From Rudaea sp. (GTDB lineage: Bacteria; Pseudomonadota; Gammaproteobacteria; Xanthomonadales; Rhodanobacteraceae): a DNA stretch of 52,276 nucleotides. The notes beneath the pieces were generated by a model, which worked only from the letters and a program-made list of their open reading frames with translations, had not been told where the DNA came from and searched no databases. Position numbers and translations under genes: made by a program. This document shows, piece after piece, positions 18,308 through 26,976 of this stretch; the stretch's first letter is position 1, and the number at the start of each line of letters is the position of its first letter. Where the stretch lies: positions 1 through 52,276 of the forward strand of contig JARLJU010000094.1 in assembly GCA_031291055.1 (NCBI GenBank). Reading direction: 5' to 3'.

Positions 18308-19044
18308 TTTGCCCCCTTGTATCGAAGAACCGTTCGCAGGCTGTGCGCCCACATGCCGCCCCATACCGTCCGACCTGACAAGCGGCCGTGCATGTGATGC
18401 AACAGCACGCCATCGCCGAGATAAATGCCGGCGTGATTCGGGACGCCGTTCTTGCTGCGGATCTGCATCAGCAGCACGTCGTCGCGCTGCAGCTCGGCTT
18501 GCGGCCCGATGTCAACGAACCCGGCAGACTCGAAGTTTTCGAGATACAGATTCGATTTGCCGTCATCCCACCATCCGTCGGAGCGCTCGAATTCGGGCAA
18601 CTCGACGCCGCGCTCGAGCAGGTAATAGCTCTTGATCAGGTCGTAGCAGTCATGCACGCCATGCACGAATTGACGCCCAATGAGTGGCGCCACGTAACCG
18701 GTCGGGCCGAATTCGCACCAGTCATCAACCCCGATCGAGCCATCTTCCTGAACGCCAAGCGAAACAATCACCCAACGGCCAATTCCCGACCGCTCGCACA
18801 TCGATCTGTCGGCGCCGCTCGGTCGCGCCGGCATACCAGGGTGCGAATGCACGAACGCCGCGATTCGCCCCATATCCTCAGCGCGGGCATAGTCCTGGCC
18901 GGAGACAGACAAATCTTCTTCTGGCTTCGCCGCCCGATTCGTGCACGGCAGATATGCCTCCCCTTTGGCTGTTTCGACAATGAACCCAACACACTCGCGC
19001 GGGTACTCCGCGAGCGCATGAGCCGCGATCGCATCCTTGATCAT
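18304..19044 (-). CDS. Tail tip assembly protease (lambda gpK-like: JAMM plus NlpC/P60)
   Basis: This 246-residue two-domain protein starts at the ATG at 19044 (MIKDAIAAHALAEYPRECVG); the much longer upstream frame is an overlap artefact. Residues 1-120 are a JAB/MPN metallopeptidase with HSHPG at 66-70 followed by Ser76 and Asp79, the JAMM zinc signature. Residues about 125-246 are an NlpC/P60 cysteine peptidase with Cys133 (HDCYDLIKSYY) and His204 (NHAGIYLGDG). In lambda-like phages gpK joins the tail tip and may locally cut peptidoglycan. It stands between the gpL and gpI homologues. Confidence 0.93.
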   Translation of the reverse strand: MIKDAIAAHALAEYPRECVGFIVETAKGEAYLPCTNRAAKPEEDLSVSGQDYARAEDMGRIAAFVHSHPGMPARPSGADRSMCERSGIGRWVIVSLGVQEDGSIGVDDWCEFGPTGYVAPLIGRQFVHGVHDCYDLIKSYYLLERGVELPEFERSDGWWDDGKSNLYLENFESAGFVDIGPQAELQRDDVLLMQIRSKNGVPNHAGIYLGDGVLLHHMHGRLSGRTVWGGMWAHSLRTVLRYKGAK

Positions 19045-19052
19045 CTCGTTCT

Positions 19053-19733
19053 TCAGGAAAGGTTGTCGCTGAGGAAGCCACCGAAACTGAGGGGCTGATT
19101 GACGCCAAAACGGCACTCGCACCCGCTGGTGCGCTTGCTGCACCGATCGAGCGCCGGATCCGTCACCGGGTTGTCGTTCGCATCGAAGTACGCGGTACCG
19201 GTGTATCCGCAGTTCGCATCGCGATACATCCACTGGCACATTGACGCGATCTGTCGCGCCGGCAACTGCTGGCCGCCGAAGTCCAGCGCCGACGACAGCA
19301 TGAAGTCGACCTGCACGTTCGTCTCGCCGGTCTTCTGCTCGATGTACCAGAGTTCCGGCGCCATCTCTTGCGTTGGGTCCGCAGTTGGATTGCCGCCGGG
19401 GAAATTGACCGCGTCGAGATACTTTGTGAGCGTGCGCCGGCGCCGCACCTTCGCGCCAACCATGTCGGCCAGATAGACGCACAGCGCCGAAATCGTGCCA
19501 CTCAGGTTGCCCACCGAGAGGGTCGGTGATGGCTGCTGCGCGTCGGACGTGTGCTCGAATCCGCTCGCCTGAATCGACCATGGCTTATAGTCGTTGCCCT
19601 GCCAGAAGATCGATGTCGATTGCAGGTGGCCGTGAAAGCGCAGCATGTCGCCGCCAATTGCCGTGCAATCCACCTCGAATAGCTCGATCAGGGCGCCAGG
19701 GGAAAGCTGCTGAATATCTGCGGCAATACTCAC
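19053..19733 (-). CDS. Minor tail protein (lambda gpL-like, iron-sulphur cysteines)
   Basis: This 226-residue tail-tip protein starts at a GTG whose last two bases overlap the stop of the tail-fibre gene (GTGA). The N-terminus MSIAADIQQLSPGALIELFEVD is the gpL family start. The C-terminal third carries four clustered cysteines (in DANCGY, DRCSK and SGCECRFG), matching the cysteines that hold a [4Fe-4S] cluster in lambda gpL. It is 8 bases ahead of the gpK homologue. Confidence 0.92.
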   Translation of the reverse strand: MSIAADIQQLSPGALIELFEVDCTAIGGDMLRFHGHLQSTSIFWQGNDYKPWSIQASGFEHTSDAQQPSPTLSVGNLSGTISALCVYLADMVGAKVRRRRTLTKYLDAVNFPGGNPTADPTQEMAPELWYIEQKTGETNVQVDFMLSSALDFGGQQLPARQIASMCQWMYRDANCGYTGTAYFDANDNPVTDPALDRCSKRTSGCECRFGVNQPLSFGGFLSDNLS

Positions 19734-21250
19734 TTGGCCAACTCGATGGCAGCTAACCGGGCCGTCAAAGCGGATACCTCTGAACGGAGGGCGCGTGCAT
19801 CTATGGCAACCTCTTGCAGAGCCGCACCTAAGCGTGGAACTAGCTTGGAGTAATCCACGCCTTGCGGAGAGATTGTCTGATACACGCTAACCACGTCTCC
19901 AGGCTGAACGTTTAGCGGGTCGTAGCCCTCCCGATAAACGGGGAACCAATCTCCCATAGCATCCTTTTCGCCTGTGACCGCGTAAGGAATCTCCGCCTGT
20001 AGCTCATGTGCAATAGCAAAATCAACCCTATCGTCCGGGTGGCTCGTATAAACGCCGTTATAGAACTTGAGTCTAAGCAGAGATTCGAGCGCATCTTCTA
20101 TGGGCTTTAAGTCGCTCTTAAGCCGATAATCTGAGGTGGTGTTAAACGCGGTACTTGAGCCGGAAGTGATAATATTTCCAATCGCAGTACCGGCGAAATT
20201 TGTGAACGAGATAGCGACCGCACCAGCGTCCACCGTAGACGAGAACTGCGCGCCCACACCGTAACCAGTGCCGTAGCCCTGAACAATCATTTTCGTGGTG
20301 TTCGTTGCATTCCCTACTGTAGTCGTTCCGGTAAGTACAGGACTCGGCAGCGTCTTAGTTCCGGTTAGCACTTGAGCGCCGGCCAGCGTCACTGGCCCTA
20401 CTAAGTTCCCGCTATCCCACGGTGAATTCGCACCGAACATTGGACGTTGTGATAGCACTATAGCGCCCGTAGAGCGAGCCAGCGTAATAGGTGCATCCAG
20501 AAACACGCCTGCATCGCTGTAGCGAGCGAGCAGGAAATTTGTACCCGCATTACCCCCGGTCTCTGCCTCGCCAGAAGTAAGGAACGCCCAGCGCTTATTT
20601 GAACCAACAGCCCAGCTAAGAATGCGCTGCGCGCCTACTTGCTGAGCCAAAGTCGTATCGGATGCCGTGAGTGCGCCGCCTACTGTCACGCTTCCGGAAT
20701 ACGTAGCAGTGGTGCCTGTATACGCCCCCGCAGAGCTAATGGATGCCTGACCGTTCGTGCCGAAGAATGCAGTCGATACGTATGCAGCTCCACCGATAGA
20801 GAGATTTCCGTTTACCGTCTCGTTATCGTTGTTCGTGCGGCCGCGCAACAGAACGTTCCACGCGTGCACGCCGTCCGTGTCCATCAGAGCGCATTCACCG
20901 GGGTTTAGCCTCGACAGTGCAATGGTATCGCCCGAACCGGTCGTGATCGCAAGCGTTACGACGGTCGCGCCGACATTACGCAGCAACGTCACCTGATCGG
21001 CTGCGCACGTCGAGGCCGCGGGCAAGTTGATCGCGCCAGTCGATGCGAGGTTGATGTTGACGCGCTTGCCGACGTGCAGAGCAGAGGTCAGCGCCTGCGC
21101 CGCCGTGACGGTCGCTACCGCGCTCGTGAGCGCCGATTGCGATTGCAGCACGGCGACGTTTGAGTTCACCTTCGTGAACGCAGTGCGCGAGGGATCGCCA
21201 TCGGTGCCGTCCGGCGCCGTGCCGAGATTTACTGTCTGGAGTGCTGTCAT
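19730..21250 (-). CDS. Tail fibre/spike with C-terminal S74 autoproteolytic chaperone
   Basis: This 506-residue fibre protein has an N-terminal part of about 140 residues (MTALQTVNLGTAPDGTDGDP) that resembles tail-attachment domains. A Gly/Thr/Ala-rich central region, probably a trimeric beta structure, follows. The C-terminal peptidase S74 domain starts at about residue 372. The TSDYRLKSD motif gives the Ser373-Lys378 dyad with the five-residue spacing of the family. S74 domains help fibre trimers fold and then cut themselves off, so a mature fibre of about 372 residues is predicted. The gene is wedged between the gpM and gpL homologues, and its central and 3' parts are clearly AT-richer than the flanks. 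Confidence 0.88.
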   Translation of the reverse strand: MTALQTVNLGTAPDGTDGDPSRTAFTKVNSNVAVLQSQSALTSAVATVTAAQALTSALHVGKRVNINLASTGAINLPAASTCAADQVTLLRNVGATVVTLAITTGSGDTIALSRLNPGECALMDTDGVHAWNVLLRGRTNNDNETVNGNLSIGGAAYVSTAFFGTNGQASISSAGAYTGTTATYSGSVTVGGALTASDTTLAQQVGAQRILSWAVGSNKRWAFLTSGEAETGGNAGTNFLLARYSDAGVFLDAPITLARSTGAIVLSQRPMFGANSPWDSGNLVGPVTLAGAQVLTGTKTLPSPVLTGTTTVGNATNTTKMIVQGYGTGYGVGAQFSSTVDAGAVAISFTNFAGTAIGNIITSGSSTAFNTTSDYRLKSDLKPIEDALESLLRLKFYNGVYTSHPDDRVDFAIAHELQAEIPYAVTGEKDAMGDWFPVYREGYDPLNVQPGDVVSVYQTISPQGVDYSKLVPRLGAALQEVAIDARALRSEVSALTARLAAIELAK

Positions 21251-21252
21251 AG

Positions 21253-21591
21253 TCAGGGAGCGAAGGTTTGATCGAATGTGGCGGTGATCGTGTGCGCGTT
21301 ACCGTCTTTCGTCGGCTCGGAGTATTTTTCGCAGGTGAAAAGAGCCTGCGCGCGTAGCAGCGGCGTCCAGTAAAACGACGTCGCGCCCGCATGTGCGTCG
21401 AGAAATGTCAGGATCGCAGTGATCGTTGCTTCGTCGTCGATGAACGTCAGGTTGTACGAAGACGCGCGATTGTTGATCCCGTCCTGCAACCGTTGCGCAT
21501 ATCCGTCACCGAACTGTGCTTTCCGGACGCGCAGCGTCGCGCTGCCGGACAGGTTTGAAACCGCCGGCACCCAGTTGAACGTATCGGTCAT
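21253..21591 (-). CDS. Minor tail protein (lambda gpM-like)
   Basis: This 112-residue protein of the phage minor tail family begins MTDTFNWVPAVSNLSGSATL and includes KAQFGDGYAQRLQDGINN. It belongs to the tail-tip/terminator set between the tape measure and gpL. Its start overlaps the tape-measure stop (TAATG). Two bases separate it from the inserted tail-fibre gene. Confidence 0.92.
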   Translation of the reverse strand: MTDTFNWVPAVSNLSGSATLRVRKAQFGDGYAQRLQDGINNRASSYNLTFIDDEATITAILTFLDAHAGATSFYWTPLLRAQALFTCEKYSEPTKDGNAHTITATFDQTFAP

Positions 21592-24500
21592 TAAGCGATC
21601 CCGTTTTGCGCTTTCCAGAGCACGCCGCCCTGCTTACGCTCGCTTTGCAACACGGCTTGCACCGCTTGCTTGATCTTCACACCGAGGTCGCCGGCGTTTT
21701 TCTGATCTGTCGCTGACCCGCTTCCCTCGATGGTGACGGGCACGGTTACGCTGAGGTCGCCGCCGCCACTCGACGAACTGATGGCGTGATTCGGAATGAT
21801 GGTTCCCGAGGTTCCCGGGTTGAAAAGCTCCGGCCCCTTCTCGCCAACAAGATATGTCGTCCCGGCATCCACCGGGCCGCCGGTCGCGCGCGCCGGGATG
21901 GTGCCCCAGCCGCCCGTATTGTTGATAAGGTTGCTGAGCGAGTCGCCGCCCTGAAAATTCGCAGCGGCCGTGGCGCCGGTGTTACCGAAATAGCCACCCA
22001 CAGCGCTGACTGCCATGTTGAACAGACCGGAGATCGCCGCGCGGGCCTGCATCCGAATGATGTCCGCGATGATGCTGTCAGCGAGGCTCTTGAAATTGAG
22101 CTTGCCGGTCGTCGCAAAGCTGACGAGAGCATCTTCCATGCCCTTTGCAGCGTTGGTAACTGCCGACTCCGTCTGAGCCGCCATGTTCTGGGCCGCGTCG
22201 TTATAGTTGGCAATCGCAGCTGTCGCGCCGTTTGTCCAATCGGCCTGCTTCGCCTTGAGCGTCGCGTAATAGGCGTCGTAATCGGCAAGCGACTGATCGA
22301 GCCCAGCCTTGATGTCCGCCGATGCCTTCACGTAATCAGCGCCGCCAATGAGGTCCTTCGGCGTGGCCTTGTCGAGCTGCTCCTGCAGCCGTTGGTACTC
22401 GGCGAAGATAGACTTCACCGCCTGCACATTTTTGAGCGCATCCGATCCCATGCCGAACGCGTGGAGCTGGCGGCCGTACTGGTCGTTCTGCCCCGACTGA
22501 TAGCTCTTGATGGACGCATCGATTTGTGCCGACCGCTCCTGCAGCTTCTGAACGTCCTGGCGATGCTGGATTTCTTTCTCGAGCTCGACGTTCTTCTGCA
22601 GTTGCGCGCGAATCGCGTCCTGATCCTTGGTTAGACTCTCCTGTTGCGGCGTGAGAGTTTTGGTCTTCCAGTCGCTAATCTGCTGATTGAACTTTGCGAG
22701 TTCGCTTTCTGCCGTCGACAGCCTGCCGGTCGTCGTGAGTTGCGCCTCCAGCGTGGCCTGCTGGTCGCGGAGCTGCTGCAGCATGCGCTCGCCCGAATCG
22801 TCGCGATATGCCTTCGGCTTCGGAGCCTTCGGATCCTTGTACTTCGCGTCGATATTCGCTTCGTCGGCCAGCTGCTGTTCCGGGCTCAGATTCAGCGGGC
22901 CGGCGATCGTGTCGAGGTATTTCTGGATCTCTTTGGCGCGCTTCTCTGCCGGCGTGGCGAACTGCGTATTGAACGTATCGTATGCATGCTTCGCATCGAT
23001 GACCTGCTGATTTTGACGGTCTACTCGCGCCTTATCCGCCGCCGCCTTAATCGCAGCATCGCGCGTCGCGATTGCTTTCTGAAGCTCCGCCTCATCCTCA
23101 GGTGACCATTGGTTAATCGGAAGCCGCGCATTCTTGTTGTCCTGAAGCCGCGCTACGATTTGCCCTGGCGTAGCTGCGGCGCCGAAAGATCCGACGGCCT
23201 CGATAGCGCCGTTGATCATCGACTTGATGTCGCGCCACCCGGCCAGAATAATGCCTTCGTTGGCCGCGATTTCCTTCGTGCGATCATCCATCGCTTGGGA
23301 AAACGCTTCCACCGCCACCTTAGCGGCGCCGGTCGCGTCGCCCTGCCGCTCCAACGCCGCGATCTGGTCGTACGTCGCCGCGGTCAGGTAATGATACTGG
23401 TCGTTCAACTTCACAGACGCTTGCACCGGCTCGTCAGCAAGCTTGGTGAAATCGTCCACCATTTGCTTAACCGACACGCTCGTGTATGTCGCCGCATCGG
23501 CAGCGGAACGGCCAAGCATCGCAATCTCTTCGCCGGTGAGGCGCCCGGTCGCCGCCAACTCCGTTACTGCCGTTGCCGCAGTGTTGAACGTTGCCCCGCC
23601 CGCCGTCGCGGCCGTCGCCATATTGCGGAGCTGGTCAGTCGTCACCCCCGCATAGCCGCCGGTCAGCGCAAGCGCCTCGTTCATTTTCTCGTTCTGGCTC
23701 GCCACCACATACATAGCGGCGCCAACACCCGCAATGGAAAGTGAAAGCGGGTTGAGCAGAAGGTCGAGAGCACCGGCGAGCGACAGAAACCGAGTGAATG
23801 AACTCGCCAGGCGAGTAAAGTTGCCGCTGGCTGCCTCACGACCGAGGACGCCAAGCTCATTGGTCACGCCAGACGTTGCGCCGGCGGCGCCATGCGCAGC
23901 GGTAGCCTCCACTGCGTACATAGCCGCCATCTCTTCACCGAGAGCGATCTGCTGCTTGCGCAACTCGATTTCTTTCGCGATCGCAGCAACCTGCGCAGTT
24001 TCTGCCTCGGTAAAGCCAGCCATTTGTGCGTCATACACGGCCATTTCGGCAGCGGACGCTGTGAGCGCCGTAAGCTGGCGGCCGAGCGCCTCGGTGACTT
24101 TGGCCGCACCCTCACTGATCACAGTCGATGCCGCCTCGAATTGAACCGCCACGCGAGTTTGCGCCGTTGCTGCTGCCTCGGCTGATGCCGCGATACCGGC
24201 ATTCGCTCTTTCCGCAGCCGTCGCGGCGGCGGCCAGAGCGTCAACGCTTGCGGCATAGCGGTCAGCCGCCTCCGTGCTGCCGGTTACCGCCGCCGTCACC
24301 TCGAGCGACGCTGCAACCATAGCCGAAATGCGGGCGGCTGCGGCCTCGCTGCTCTCGCCCACCGCGGCAGTCGAGCCGGCAACCTGCCCGTTTGCGGCGT
24401 CGATCGCATTCATCTTTTCGACGTACGGCGCGATCGCGTCAGACACGCCGAGCAGCGACGCCTTATAGGCTAGCAGTTGCCGAGAATTCATCCCGTACGT

Positions 24501-24728
24501 GTCGGCCATCTTCGCCGCCTGCTGCACGAGAGAATTGATAGCGCGCTCGCTCGCCTTGCTGCCGTTTGCGTTTGCCTCGGCGATCGCGGCCTGCGCCACC
24601 TCCGTTCGTTGCGCTGCGGCTTCCTGAGACGCGATGAACGCATCCATGCTGCGCTTGGCGCGCTGAACGCCAGCTTCGACGCCGGTGGCATCTAGCGAAA
24701 CCCGGATCAGTGTTTCTTTATCAGCCAC
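21591..24728 (-). CDS. Tail tape measure protein (lambda gpH-like)
   Basis: This 1045-residue protein sets tail length and is ejected with the DNA. It starts at a GTG (MADKETLIRVSLDATGVEAG) that overlaps the previous gene by 8 bases. The N-terminal 260 residues are long Ala/Glu helices. A hydrophobic segment lies at about 305-350 (LSLAGALDLLLNPLSLSIAGVGAAMYV), and a second coiled-coil region spans about 560-860. The lambda tape-measure C-terminal domain (ALVSFATTGKLNFKSLADSI) is visible. At roughly 1.5 angstrom per residue the length would fit a tail near 150 nm, typical for siphoviruses. Confidence 0.95.
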   Translation of the reverse strand: MADKETLIRVSLDATGVEAGVQRAKRSMDAFIASQEAAAQRTEVAQAAIAEANANGSKASERAINSLVQQAAKMADTYGMNSRQLLAYKASLLGVSDAIAPYVEKMNAIDAANGQVAGSTAAVGESSEAAAARISAMVAASLEVTAAVTGSTEAADRYAASVDALAAAATAAERANAGIAASAEAAATAQTRVAVQFEAASTVISEGAAKVTEALGRQLTALTASAAEMAVYDAQMAGFTEAETAQVAAIAKEIELRKQQIALGEEMAAMYAVEATAAHGAAGATSGVTNELGVLGREAASGNFTRLASSFTRFLSLAGALDLLLNPLSLSIAGVGAAMYVVASQNEKMNEALALTGGYAGVTTDQLRNMATAATAGGATFNTAATAVTELAATGRLTGEEIAMLGRSAADAATYTSVSVKQMVDDFTKLADEPVQASVKLNDQYHYLTAATYDQIAALERQGDATGAAKVAVEAFSQAMDDRTKEIAANEGIILAGWRDIKSMINGAIEAVGSFGAAATPGQIVARLQDNKNARLPINQWSPEDEAELQKAIATRDAAIKAAADKARVDRQNQQVIDAKHAYDTFNTQFATPAEKRAKEIQKYLDTIAGPLNLSPEQQLADEANIDAKYKDPKAPKPKAYRDDSGERMLQQLRDQQATLEAQLTTTGRLSTAESELAKFNQQISDWKTKTLTPQQESLTKDQDAIRAQLQKNVELEKEIQHRQDVQKLQERSAQIDASIKSYQSGQNDQYGRQLHAFGMGSDALKNVQAVKSIFAEYQRLQEQLDKATPKDLIGGADYVKASADIKAGLDQSLADYDAYYATLKAKQADWTNGATAAIANYNDAAQNMAAQTESAVTNAAKGMEDALVSFATTGKLNFKSLADSIIADIIRMQARAAISGLFNMAVSAVGGYFGNTGATAAANFQGGDSLSNLINNTGGWGTIPARATGGPVDAGTTYLVGEKGPELFNPGTSGTIIPNHAISSSSGGGDLSVTVPVTIEGSGSATDQKNAGDLGVKIKQAVQAVLQSERKQGGVLWKAQNGIA

Positions 24729-25155
24729 CTGTCAACTCCGTCACTTTTTGCTGGAACACTGCATCTACCGCATCGGCCGCGGCCGTTTTTTTTGCTTCGT
24801 ACGACGGGCGAAGGAACGGATTCGCCGCCATCTTTGACGTACCCGCTTCAACGAAGCGTCCATAGAACGCTTGCTTACTCCAGGTCACGATGTAGGAGGC
24901 AATCCGCCCTTCGACGGACTGCTCTTTGTCGTAGGCAATCAGGATGTTGTCGCGAAGGAAGCCCGGGTAAATCTCGGTGCCCTTCCGCTCATATGTCCGG
25001 ATACCGACGGGCACGCGCACCTTCATCTCGTCGAAATAGACGCGAGCACCGGCAACGGCCGCTTGTCGCAAGACCGACTCGCTCGTGACGTTATCGAGCG
25101 CCCGAAGTGCGTCGGTCAATGCCTCCGGGTTCTCAATGACGAAGCTCTTTGCCAT
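24721..25155 (-). CDS. HK97 gp10-like head/tail completion protein
   Basis: This 144-residue protein begins MAKSFVIENPEALTDALRAL and carries FYGRFVEAGTSKMAANPFLRPSYEA, the conserved C-terminal part of HK97 gp10-like proteins. Those proteins sit at the head-tail neck or the tail end. In HK97-like phages the gene normally lies upstream of the major tail gene. Here it lies after the tail chaperone G/GT genes and directly before the tape measure. The domain call is good, but the precise structural position is uncertain. Confidence 0.85.
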   Translation of the reverse strand: MAKSFVIENPEALTDALRALDNVTSESVLRQAAVAGARVYFDEMKVRVPVGIRTYERKGTEIYPGFLRDNILIAYDKEQSVEGRIASYIVTWSKQAFYGRFVEAGTSKMAANPFLRPSYEAKKTAAADAVDAVFQQKVTELTGG

Positions 25156-25157
25156 GG

Positions 25158-25870
25158 CTAGGCCTTGCTGGGAAACATCATCGAAAAAAGAAGGTTCGAC
25201 TGTGCGTCCGGATCGTCCAGGAGCACCGCCGTCTCTTCCCGGGCTTTGGCCACATTCAATTCATTCCACGTCATGAAGTCGAGCGGGCCCCAGGGTTCGC
25301 CTTTACCCTTGGGATTTCGATTAATGTTCGCCAGCATCGACGTGATCGTGCCAGCGCGAAGGTCGTCGTAATGGCTCCCGCGCTGGTCGATCTGATAGGA
25401 AGCCATGTATTCGACGAACTCTGCGCTGGTAATCCGCTGCTGCAACTCCCTTACTGGGATACCGAAGTCGATGCTGAGTTGGAGCCAGAATCGCCGCTCG
25501 GGGCGGCTGCGGAGTTTTTTACTGCATCCTCCACAGCGGCCGGCTGCATGCCATTCAGCCGAACCGCGACTGCCACAACACGGTCCATCACCGCGGTGCC
25601 CTGGGCGCGCAAATTGGAAACATCGGACTCGTCTAGAACCAGCGCGCCGGATTCATCGACGACGGTAGCCAGCAGAAGATCAGCCTGCGACTCGCTGATG
25701 GGAACCTTTCCCGCTTCCTTTTTCGCATAGAAAGCATCACGCGCGAGGCCCGACATTTCCGACACGAGAATGGTTACGCCGTCGCCCCACTCGGGCACGT
25801 CGACGGATTCGGTCTTGAGGTGGATGGCGCCGAGAATGGCGGCTTTGGTTTCTTTGCTGAGAGTGGGCAC
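25158..25870 (-). CDS. Tail assembly chaperone GT, made by -1 frameshift
   Basis: The T frame (25158 to about 25514) has no credible start of its own; a TTG at 25445 is the only option. It is open upstream into the G gene. A slippery A AAA AAC stands in the G frame at 25520-25514. A -1 shift there joins 119 residues of G to 118 residues of T (entering through LRSRPERRFW and then ELQQRITSAEFVEYM), giving a 237-residue GT. In lambda and relatives, GT bridges the tape measure and the tail tube subunits and is made in small amounts. The C-terminal half matches the lambda tail T family in size and position. Confidence 0.85.
25451..25870 (-). CDS. Tail assembly chaperone G
   Basis: This 139-residue chaperone coats the tape measure during tail assembly. 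The start chosen is the GTG at 25870 (VPTLSKETKAAILGAIHLKT), since the longer frame overlaps the major tail gene. The body is helical (ETKAAILGAIHLKTESVDVPEW, ISESQADLLLATVVDE). The C-terminal 20 residues are an Ala/Ser-rich tail that replaces the T domain when no frameshift occurs. It lies directly downstream of the major tail protein, the universal position of G. Confidence 0.88.
   Translation of the reverse strand: MPTLSKETKAAILGAIHLKTESVDVPEWGDGVTILVSEMSGLARDAFYAKKEAGKVPISESQADLLLATVVDESGALVLDESDVSNLRAQGTAVMDRVVAVAVRLNGMQPAAVEDAVKNSAAAPSGDSGSNSASTSVSQ
25493..25520 (-). promoter_or_regulatory. Programmed -1 ribosomal frameshift signal
   Basis: The slippery heptamer A AAA AAC (25520-25514) is exactly in the X XXY YYZ register of the G frame. 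Six bases further on, a GCCGC/GCGGC stem with a CCCGA loop (25507-25493) can pause the ribosome. The zero frame stops at 25451, and the -1 frame runs to 25158. Confidence 0.85.
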
Positions 25871-25913
25871 GATATGTCCAGTGTGGTGAGATGGGGATTG
25901 AGCGTGTCGCGGG

Positions 25914-26552
25914 TTACGCGTAGACCACGTCGCCAGAGATACGGAGCGAGATGCCCGTCGTCTTGAGGAGCTGATCCACGCCACCGTCGAGCGGACTATT
26001 CTTGACGTAGGCGCTGAAAGTTGCGGTCTTCCCGTTCGGCGCCGTGAGCTTGAATTGCTTCAGCGTGCCCGCCCGCTTTGCTGCATCGCATGCGAGCTGG
26101 CCCGGATCCGCGAAATCCTTGTCGACGTCGAAAGTGAAGTGGCCGAAGTCCTGCAGGCCGAGCATGAATTCCTTGGCCACGCTCGACAGGTTGGTCTTGT
26201 CGATTTCATTGGCCTGTCCGTCGAAGCCCTTGAAGTTGTTCAAGTTGCCGATCGGCGTCCAGGCAACAGGGGTTGCCGTGCCGCCATTCGTATACGCCGC
26301 GCCGCCAGTCGTATCGACGTCCACGGCATAGGTGTTCGCCGTCACGTTCTTGATTACGGCCGTGACACCGTTCAGCGTGGTGTTGCCGGCCAATGCTGCG
26401 AAAGTCTCGATGTCGCCATTCGAGAAACCGTGAGCGGCCGAGGTAATGATCGTCGGGTAGCCGAGGGCAACGCCAGTGATAGGTTTCGCGGCGCCGGTGC
26501 CGCCGGAAACGGAGAGAGTCGATCCCTGAGCGGAAATCGCAGTACTTGTCAT
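25914..26552 (-). CDS. Major tail (tube) protein
   Basis: This 212-residue tail tube subunit starts at the ATG at 26552 (MTSTAISAQGSTLSVS) with TGAGG seven bases upstream. The tube fold is suggested by NNFKGFDGQANEIDKTNLSSV and by FGHFTFDVDKDFADPGQLACDAAK near the C-terminus. A roughly 70-residue insert (ITGVALGYPTIITSAAHGFS to about GGTATPVA) looks like a surface-exposed beta domain as found on other tails. It lies between the tail completion genes and chaperone G, and is preceded by a terminator-like hairpin. Confidence 0.9.
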   Translation of the reverse strand: MTSTAISAQGSTLSVSGGTGAAKPITGVALGYPTIITSAAHGFSNGDIETFAALAGNTTLNGVTAVIKNVTANTYAVDVDTTGGAAYTNGGTATPVAWTPIGNLNNFKGFDGQANEIDKTNLSSVAKEFMLGLQDFGHFTFDVDKDFADPGQLACDAAKRAGTLKQFKLTAPNGKTATFSAYVKNSPLDGGVDQLLKTTGISLRISGDVVYA

Positions 26553-26563
26553 TTTCAAGCCTC

Positions 26564-26592
26564 ACAAATAAAGAAACCCGCTCAGGGCGGGC
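26564..26592 (-). terminator. Intrinsic terminator/attenuator ahead of the major tail gene
   Basis: On the minus strand CCCGC-CCTGA-GCGGG is followed by TTTCTTTATTT. It lies between the DUF3168 gene and the major tail gene, inside what must be one long structural transcript. Partial read-through or antitermination would be needed. It could also protect a processed 5' end. Confidence 0.65.
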
Positions 26593-26619
26593 TGTGGTGG
26601 AAAACCGGATATTCAGGTA

Positions 26620-26976
26620 TTACGGGTAAAACCAGATCGAAAAGTCTCCTCGCGAGCCATACAGCTTTGTGTCAGGCTCGTAGTTGCTGACCGCCGCGCC
26701 GATAGTCGTTGCCAAGATAGGGGCCGCGCTCAACGCTGCATTGACACTTCGCATAAGCGCACGCGCTGCGGAACGTGAATCGGCCCACACATTGACCTGC
26801 ATGCGGGCGTTTTCAATATCAACCGTGTTACTCAGGTAGTTTGGCGACTGTCCGCCGACTGCCTGATAAGTGATGTACGGGCGTGCGACGCCTGCAGGCC
26901 CCACGTCCGGATAGCATCGATCGGCGACGAGCGTGCGTAAGGCGCCGTAGACGATCGCCTCGGCAGAATTAGCCAT
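26620..26976 (-). CDS. Tail completion protein, DUF3168 (gp17-like)
   Basis: This 118-residue DUF3168 family protein (MANSAEAIVYGALRTLVADR; PYITYQAVGGQSPNYLSNT) caps the head-proximal end of the tail in HK97- and SPP1-like phages. Its first codons overlap the end of the head closure gene by 8 bases. It is followed by the terminator-like hairpin and the major tail gene. Confidence 0.88.
   Translation of the reverse strand: MANSAEAIVYGALRTLVADRCYPDVGPAGVARPYITYQAVGGQSPNYLSNTVDIENARMQVNVWADSRSAARALMRSVNAALSAAPILATTIGAAVSNYEPDTKLYGSRGDFSIWFYP

Noticed and set aside
18304..19581. Long version of the gpK gene (425 codons)
   Set aside because: The first 179 codons lie antisense-free but out of frame inside the gpL gene and are not family-like. 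The real start is at 19044.
25158..25445. Tail protein T as an independent gene from a TTG
   Set aside because: There is no ribosome site, and the frame continues upstream to an in-register slippery heptamer. Frameshift expression explains it better.
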